A DNA stretch of 64,000 bases from Calonectria ilicicola (lineage: Eukaryota; Ascomycota; Sordariomycetes; Hypocreales; Nectriaceae). Location of the stretch: assembly GCA_020809705.1 (NCBI GenBank), contig CP085832.1:744001-808000 (forward strand), read 5' to 3'. The notes beneath the pieces are model-generated. The model was not told the DNA's origin. It did not search any database and saw only the letters and a program-made list of their open reading frames with translations. This document shows, one piece after another, positions 57,768 to 64,000 of the stretch (the first letter of the stretch is position 1; every line of letters begins with the position of its first letter). The position numbers were made by a program, and so were the translations under genes.

Positions 57768-58744
57768 TGATGCACCATCATTCTTACTTAATTACCCTCT
57801 CACGCTTCACGCACATCTCATCCTCGATACCTAAATTATTCAACGCTGCCCTACGGCCTACCCCCTATATAATGACTCGATATTTTCACCCAACCCCCAT
57901 AGTTCCCACGCGGAGCAAGGGGCGCATCTTGGGTTACCCTTTATTGGTCCCGTTGTGTATGATTTCAGAGGTTTTTTGATACCCTCGCGAGCAAAACTCG
58001 ACTCGCGTCGGAAAACTGGATCGGCGTTTTTTTGTTCTCTTCTTCCTCCCTACCTGACTTGGTCACTGTGTATATCTCTCTGCGTTTGGTTCTTTCGTTG
58101 CTTTATGTACAAGGTGGCACTCGTACAAAGCGCTTCCTCCCCCCATGTTGGCGTGATGGATATGATAAATCGCGTGGAATGAAAGGATGGTCTTTTTGTT
58201 TCAGACAAGTTGATTTGTGTATTTCTTTGGTTGGTCTTGGTAGTATCTGAAGTATAGTAACCCTGTGGGGGATACGATAGTATGTATATAAGATGGTCTA
58301 TTAGAAGAAGGGGGGAGGCTCGGTTGTGCCATAGGAGCAAGTGTCATGAAAGAGACGCTAAAGAAATGCGGTTTTCTTGTTCACTAAAGGTACTCTTTTG
58401 CGTGCTTGAGTCGTTTCGTATTACTACTGCTCTGTGCGTGCATGCGTGATTGCAAACTCGCAAACTGTGGGTTGTTGTGCTGTTGCTTCTGTATGCTCTG
58501 GAGACCCAATCTTGGGGCATAAACGTCTAACTTGTACAAACTCGACATGAAAAGTCCCGGTGCCAGATTTGGCACAATCGGGAGACCGCCAGCCCCAACT
58601 TATATCCCAAAACCAAAACTCCGCTAACACCGTGCAATGCTATGCCGTGTACTCCCCGTCCGCTTAATGCACCAAAATTTCATACCCTCTCTTATATAAA
58701 AATCCAGCCAAATGGAAACCATGGGATAATTAAAGCCTTCCGCA
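57768..58744. other. Intergenic, convergent 3' ends
   Basis: About 980 bp between the stop codons of the APSES and FYVE genes. The sequence is T-rich on the plus strand; long 3' UTRs are likely. No gene seen. Confidence 0.5.
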
Positions 58745-60904
58745 TTAAGCCAGTCCTTGTCGATAAACACCTTCCCAGCGCTCCTCGACGCCGCCAATTT
58801 TACTCTTGAGGATTCCAATCTCGGAATCCAGCTCATCGACATTTCGTGAGAGAGCGCTCACCTCCTCAAAGCGTCTTGCTCCTTGTGCCGACTTGACCAT
58901 TTTATGTACCATGAACCGTTGTTCCTCGAGGACGACTAGCCGCTCGCGCAAATCCTTCTCTTCCGTCTCAAGTTGGCTTACGACAGTGCTACCTTCACTA
59001 GGAGCCTGTGAAGCTGTTTCGGATTCAGACGCAAGCTCTGAATGCCGTAGACTGGAGGCTGAGTGCGTGCTACTAGACGCCAGAAGTCGTGATGCTGTTG
59101 GTGTAGAAAGAGACGAGGAAAGGGAGGAGCGAGAGCGAAGGAGCTGTGGGAGGCTCTTAAGAGGTAGCATGTTTGTGTGGAGAAAGCCGCTAGCGTATGT
59201 ATAAATGGCCATCTGGAGGCGTTTCTGCGCCGAGCTGTCTGCTCTCAGATCTCGAAGGCGCTTTGCAGCGGCGCCATACTTGGCGAAGCTGTCAATTAGT
59301 CTCTTGCGGATCTTTGATGCTTCCTGGATTTGGGCGTGAGTGGGTGGTGGTTTGTCGAGGTCGACCTCGCCGCTTTCTTGCTTCTCAGGTTGCAGTGCGA
59401 GCAGGGCGCGGTGGAAAGACGGGAGCAATTGTCGGATACCACGTTCAAATTGTCTCAGAGTCTCGTAGGCGCGTTGGTCTGGGGGCTTGTGTTGGAGCGA
59501 AGCAGCAAAGTCTCGAGAGGAAAAGATGGTGTGCTTGCAATCCCTGCACATTCGAACGTCAACGCTAAGCTGTCCGGGGGTAGCTGCTGATGGAGGCTTC
59601 TCGGTTGTCGGATCTGATGCTGTAAGGTGTTAGCATGGTTCATGCACGACAGAAGCCTGTGCTTGGCACTCACGATTAGCTACGTTCAGACCAACTTCAG
59701 AAGAACACGCCGTTTGCGGATCTGCGCAGACAACTCGGCCGCATATTCTACAGTGGTGTCTCCTAAATGTCCAAGATCCAAACTCTTGCTGGCAAAATGG
59801 GCACTTTGATACTGATGAATCCTCTTCCCATGTGACAATGGATTGCTCAATCAGCTTCCTGGGGTTCTTCTGTCCTGACAATGATGTCACTGGTGCCAAT
59901 AATGAACCGTTTGAAGAAGGAAGTTTGTCAGGAGGGTTCGCCAGTAATCTCGTTAATTTTGTAAGTCGTTTCTCGAGTCTCGATATGTCCAAATTTTGTC
60001 GCTCGACCTTCGTCTTTCTGATTTCCGCAAACGTGCTTGTGTGGTCAATAAGAACTCCGTTGTGATCATTATATCCTTCTCGTGACTTGTAGCATGTCTC
60101 GCACACTCTTGCCCAGTAGCCTCGGACAGGTTCATGGTTTGCGCTCCTGCTCAGTTTCATCTGGTACATGGTGTGTTCTTCGCAAAAGAGCCTGCCGCAT
60201 TTCCGGCAATTGATGCTTCCGTTCAAGGGCCCGAGGCTTCTACCACACGTGGGATCGGTACAAAAGTCATAGTTGGTGGTTCTTTGCCAGTGGTGGCGAG
60301 TGATGAGTTCGTCGGGGTCAATTGGGGTATCGACGGGAAGTTTGCCAGCAGCAACGCTGGACAGAGAAGCGGCAGTGGTTTCGTTTGATTCGAATACATC
60401 GAGGCCCCGTAGTTTCTGGTTAATTAGAGAAAGCGGCTGAAATCGCTTGGCCTTGAGAACCTGCTTGTCGAACCACGTTTTGACCTCGTCCTGTGCGCTC
60501 TCAGGCAGTTCTTGGTGGGTGTCGTCGATGTGTCTGTTGAGTTGAAGAAGGGTCATCTAAGACATGTTTAGCAGGGAGACGTCGAGGCCAAGGGTGATGG
60601 GTGCAGCGCATGCTGGAGAGCAACTACTCACCATTTCCTCGTTACAGATGGGACACACGAGCCCCGCGGAGTCGATGGGGCCATGCTTGCCGGGGACGCC
60701 GACAGTGATGCTCACTCCAATGTCCTGGCCAAGATCTGGCAGGGAGGCGCTCCCAGGAGGCGAGAGAGACGAGGAGCCGATAGACGGGGTGCTTTCAGAG
60801 GGCGCAAGCGGGCTTCCAATACGGGGCGAAGCCGTCGAGCCTGGAGGAGCGAGGCCTCGCCCATTGCCCAGGATGCGCCCACCACCGAGTTTGCGTCCAG
60901 ACAT
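58745..60904 (-). CDS. pep7: Double-FYVE endosomal tethering protein, Vac1/Pep7 (rabenosyn-5-like)
   Basis: Model join(58745..59619, 59674..60556, 60632..60904) on the minus strand, 676 aa. The introns are 54 and 75 nt. The start is the ATG at 60904; upstream is only TTG. The first intron splits a C2H2 finger, CPICNEEM-MTLLQLNRHIDDTH (about residues 86-106), as in yeast Vac1. FYVE-like finger 1 spans about 177-250 (CRKCGRLFCEEHTMYQ). FYVE 2 spans about 342-415 with the canonical RRHHCRICGRVVC and its last Cys pair (CRDCKHTIF) in exon 3. The C-terminal 150 residues are Ser-rich and then coiled-coil (DLRERLVVLEEQRF), the position of the Rab-binding segment in rabenosyn. It would bind PI3P and Rab5/Vps21 to tether Golgi-derived vesicles to endosomes. 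It diverges from Met8. Confidence 0.92.
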
Positions 60905-61610
60905 GGCGGGCAAGGAGCTCTGGGAGGACGGCGGCGTGGTTTGCGGGTGAAGATGTCAGTGGCAACTCAAGTGAGAGCGACCAAGGCTTGGTCGAACTCG
61001 GCCTCGAGCTGCAAACCGTCGACGTTGGTGGATGTCGACTTGGCCCTGCTGGAGATTGAATGGATGAACGGGCGGCGGATTGGGGAGGCGCAGGCGCAGG
61101 CGGGAGACTTGATGACGGCCTATCCTGGTCTGCCAGGACGGGGATGCGAATCGGGGGCACGCGGCCAGATAAAGAGGTACACGCAGGGCGGGCGAGCGCA
61201 TGGTGCTGCCGAGGTCACCTGCTAACGACGTCGAATCCTCTGCAAACAGCAAGCGCCATCAGCGCCCCAGTCGCCGGCCCCGGCCAGGCCTAGCCCACTA
61301 AAAGCTGCCGCCTCGTGGGTGCTGCAGCGCGTGGTCGGTGGTGCGCAGCTGCGGTGCCAAAGTGCCCCCGAAGGCCGGCTTATCTTATCGCTGCCGCCCC
61401 TACCGTCCCCCTGGCGGCGCCACCCACCTCGCTGCCACTGACAGTGCCGCAACCCTGGGAGCTGGAGCCGGCGCCAAAATCAAAGCAGCCCCAAGCATCC
61501 GGACTGGCCTTGTCATGCTAATAGTAATTAAGCTGGCTCTGGGTCTGGCCGCGGGCGTGACGCTGAATCTCTCATACAACTACGGCTCGCGAATATCACC
61601 AAGACGCATC
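60905..61610. other. Divergent promoter region
   Basis: About 700 bp between the FYVE-protein gene (-) and the Met8 gene (+). It is GC-rich, so long open frames occur on both strands, but none shows a domain and I treat them as compositional. Confidence 0.55.
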
Positions 61611-62532
61611 ATGGGCAAGTCGTTTCCCGCCGTGCAGCCCGGAGGCAGCCTGATTTTGGCATGGCAGATCAAGGGCAAGGAGGTGCTGGTTGTGGGAGGT
61701 GGCGAGGTAAGTCGGCTCATGAGACATGACGATGCTCCTTTTTTCCTTCTTTCTCGTCCCGGGACGCACTGCTGACCCTCAGCTCCAGGTGGCCGCTGGT
61801 AGGATCCTAAATTGTCTCAACGCCGATGCCCGAGTCACCGTCGTCTGCCCCAAGTCCGGCCTCAACGACGAGGTCACTTTCCGAATCGCCCAGGAACAAG
61901 TCACACACATCGATCGCGTCTTCGAGCCCCAGGACCTCGACGGTGCTGACATGGTCCTTGTCGCCGTCGACGACCCGGCCGCCTCGTCCGCCATCTGGAA
62001 GCTCTGCAAGGAGAAGCGCATCCCCGCCAACATCGCCGACGTGCCCCCCGAATGCGACTTCTACTTTGGCAGCATCCACCGCGATGGGCCCTTGCAGATC
62101 ATGGTCAGCACCAATGGCAAGGGTCCCAGACTGGCCGCTGCCATTCGCCAATTCATCGCCAAGCAGCTGCCCAAGAATGCTGGAAACGCCATTGAGACCA
62201 TTGGACAGCTGCGTGTCAAGTTGAGAAAGGCTGCCCCCAAGCCCGAGGATGGACCCAAGCGCATGTTATGGTGAGTCACGAGCAAACACATAGTGCCGCA
62301 AGACTGTTTTGAAACTAACCAACCTTGTCCGTTTAGGATGTCCAAAGTCAGCGACTCCTATTCCTGGGAGGAAATGTGCGGCCTCACCGAAGAGGATATG
62401 GACAACCTCCTTCTCTTTTACCCTGCCAACAAAGTCCCTGGCATGGATGTCTTGAAGGCCTTGCGCGGCGGCAACGATGTTAAGAAGCTTGACGTCTTCG
62501 ACGGATCCTTCGGTTTCAGTGTGGGATCATAA
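61611..62532 (+). CDS. met8: Siroheme synthase Met8 (precorrin-2 dehydrogenase/sirohydrochlorin ferrochelatase)
   Basis: Model join(61611..61706, 61789..62270, 62337..62532), 257 aa. The introns are 82 and 66 nt. The N-terminus AWQIKGKEVLVVGGGE-VAAGRI joins across intron 1 into the NAD-binding loop of Met8/CysG (G-G-G-x-V-A-x-x-R). PANIADVPPECDFYFGS (about residues 111-127) is the family signature. Its Asp, about residue 116, sits where yeast Met8p has the Asp (141) needed for both dehydrogenation and iron insertion. The C-terminal exon (MCGLTEEDMDNLLLFYP) is the fungal tail. Met8 oxidises precorrin-2 with NAD+ and inserts Fe2+ to make siroheme for sulfite and nitrite reductases. It is a bifunctional enzyme without the CysG methylase domain, as in yeast. 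Confidence 0.94.
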
Positions 62533-63158
62533 ACAGTGCGACACGCGACCAAGAAACAACAACAATAGTTACAACGGGATCGAAAACGGGAGACCAGGGG
62601 GAAAAAGTCAGCCGCAAACCTGTGGCCAATATTCTACACCAAACAAGGTTCGAGGGCGTCGCGCGGGCATTTGTACAAATGATGAATGATTTGGGACATG
62701 GGAGCATATTAGCGCTGGGAAGCGAGAAAAAACAGATTGCTATACTGTGCTGTGTTGCTGTTTATTTAAGATATATATTCTCATCTGTATCTGTATTTGC
62801 GAAAATCTTTGAGGAAGACAAAAGGGCTGGCCCGTTCGAGGGAAATGGGCCTATCTATGCAGACTGCCAGAATGATTGTACTCTTCATGGCCGAGCCAGA
62901 GATTATTAACCATGTAGTTTGAACCACAAATCATATTCATCCACTCACATACCTCCAGGCCATACCTACAAAGTTCCTTGGACCCCGCGATGTATTCTTA
63001 GCGCTTAGCAAAGAGAACAATCGGGCAGAGTCACAGGAGGCTAGTGCCTTATTCGTAGTATAATGACCAGCTAGGCACGTATGTTTACAGGAATCTGCCA
63101 TGTTTCATATTAAATGATCTGGCTTTTTTTATCACACTACTTGGCCGGCTGTTCTCAT
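62533..63158. other. Intergenic, convergent 3' ends
   Basis: About 625 bp between the Met8 and aldo-keto reductase stop codons. No gene seen. Confidence 0.5.
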
Positions 63159-64000
63159 CTATTGCAGCTTGACCCTGTACTCAGCACCCTTCTCCTTCTC
63201 GTCTCCGAAGACATCGACGTTCCAACTCTTGGTATCTAAACCATAACAATTAGTTCTTTGCTGTTAAAAAAAATCACTACGTAGATAACTTACAGGCGTT
63301 GGGCACGTTGAAGCGGATGGGATCCTCGCCAATCGAGTCCACAATCTTGACAGATTCGGGGTCCAATGTGATGTCCTGGAAGTTGGCCTGGATGCGAGAT
63401 GGTGTAACTGACTTGGGGATGACACTGTGACCACCAACTTGGGACCAGGCCAGGAGGACCTGAGCAGGAGTCACCTCCTTTCCGAGCTTAGCTGACAGGT
63501 CTGCGGCGACTCCCTTGACCTTCTCGTGCTCAAGGATCAGAGGGATTCCAAAAACGTTGTTTCCAAAGGCTGAGTAGGCAGTCAGGTGGATGTTCTTCTC
63601 CTTCATATAGCCGACCAGCTCAGGGCTGAGAAGGCGAGGGTGGCGCTCAATTTGGTTGGCTGCGGGAACAACGCCAGTCTCGTCGATGATGGTTTGAAGC
63701 TGTGTCGAACAATTGGTCAAACCTATCCTATTGGACTCGAAGATAGAGGCTGAAAGCTTACATGGTTGATCAGGAAGTTGGAGACACCAATTGATCGGGT
63801 CTTGCTCTTAGGGAGAGCAGTCATGGCTGTGCAACTCGTGAGAACTCTGATGATAGCTTAGTCTGAGAAAAATACATACCCCTCCAAGTGTCAACAATGG
63901 AAACATTGGTGTTGATGGCAACCTTGTTGGAATCCCTAGGGTCGTCAGGGAAAAGGTTCGAGCCGGGCTGAAAGGCAACGGGAAAGTGAATAAGGTAAAG
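63159..64000 (-). CDS. Aldo-keto reductase, 3' part (gene runs off the window)
   Basis: Model join(63159..63235, 63294..63699, 63762..63826, 63880..64000) on the minus strand, truncated at the window end; 223 aa visible. The introns are 58, 62 and 53 nt. The visible part starts at LYLIHFPV, whose His is the catalytic-tetrad His of the AKR fold. Then come SIGVSNF, the substrate-pocket stretch VVPAANQIERHP, AYSAFGNN, and the NADP-binding loop VIPKSVTPSRIQAN (K-S-x-x-x-x-R). A short last exon codes VDVFGDEKEKGAEYRV. It resembles fungal Gcy1/xylose-reductase-type enzymes that reduce aldehydes or sugars with NADPH. The precise substrate is open, since the N-terminal Tyr and Asp lie outside the window. 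Confidence 0.93.

Noticed and set aside
60564..61225. Long plus-strand open frames over the start of the FYVE gene and its promoter
   Set aside because: They are shadows in GC-rich DNA: they overlap the confirmed minus-strand exon with its zinc-finger motifs and show no domain.

Overview
This window is nuclear DNA from a filamentous ascomycete (Pezizomycotina, most likely Sordariomycetes/Hypocreales; the genus cannot be fixed from the sequence). The signs are many short GT-AG introns of about 45-130 nt with CTRAY-type branch points, Zn2Cys6 regulators, a HeLo-domain protein, fungal families of major-facilitator (MFS) transporters, an Hce2 secreted protein and a GPI-anchored cutinase-like protein. 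I rebuilt 19 gene models, most of them by joining exons across introns. All splice sites were read by eye and none has transcript support.

Layout. 1-2.8 kb: the 3' part of a checkpoint gene resembling fungal Rad26/UvsD (ATRIP), convergent with a secreted Cys-rich protein that carries M15-like zinc-ligand motifs. 2.8-19.2 kb: about 16.4 kb with no supportable gene. It holds only open-frame relics and one promoter-plus-two-introns unit near 4.55-5.04 kb that looks non-coding. 19.2-27.3 kb: a UPC2-like Zn2Cys6 regulator, an Hce2 effector-type protein, a second Zn2Cys6 regulator and an NmrA-like NAD(P) oxidoreductase whose promoter carries CGG/CCG inverted repeats. 27.3-42.8 kb: a decayed Ser/Thr-rich gene, four MFS transporters of different families (pantothenate-like, monocarboxylate-like, anion:cation symporter, 14-TM drug efflux), a SAM methyltransferase and a HeLo protein whose C-terminus resembles the HET-s amyloid repeats. 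44.3-51 kb: secreted alpha-amylase, a small C2H2 factor, and a GPI-anchored cutinase/acetylxylan-esterase-like protein.

51.5-64 kb is a denser block of housekeeping genes: a GNAT acetyltransferase, a LYR-motif protein, an Mbp1/Res-type APSES cell-cycle factor, a double-FYVE Vac1/Pep7 (rabenosyn-like) endosomal protein, Met8 (siroheme synthesis), and the 3' part of an aldo-keto reductase cut by the window end.

The window therefore reads as a loosely packed accessory tract (about 2.8-51 kb, enriched in transporters, regulators and secreted proteins) between conserved genes. There is no polyketide synthase, NRPS or terpene synthase, so it is not a classical metabolite cluster as seen here. The strongest candidates for something new are the prion-like HeLo protein, the structured spliced unit at about 4.6 kb, and the 16-kb gene-empty stretch with coding relics.
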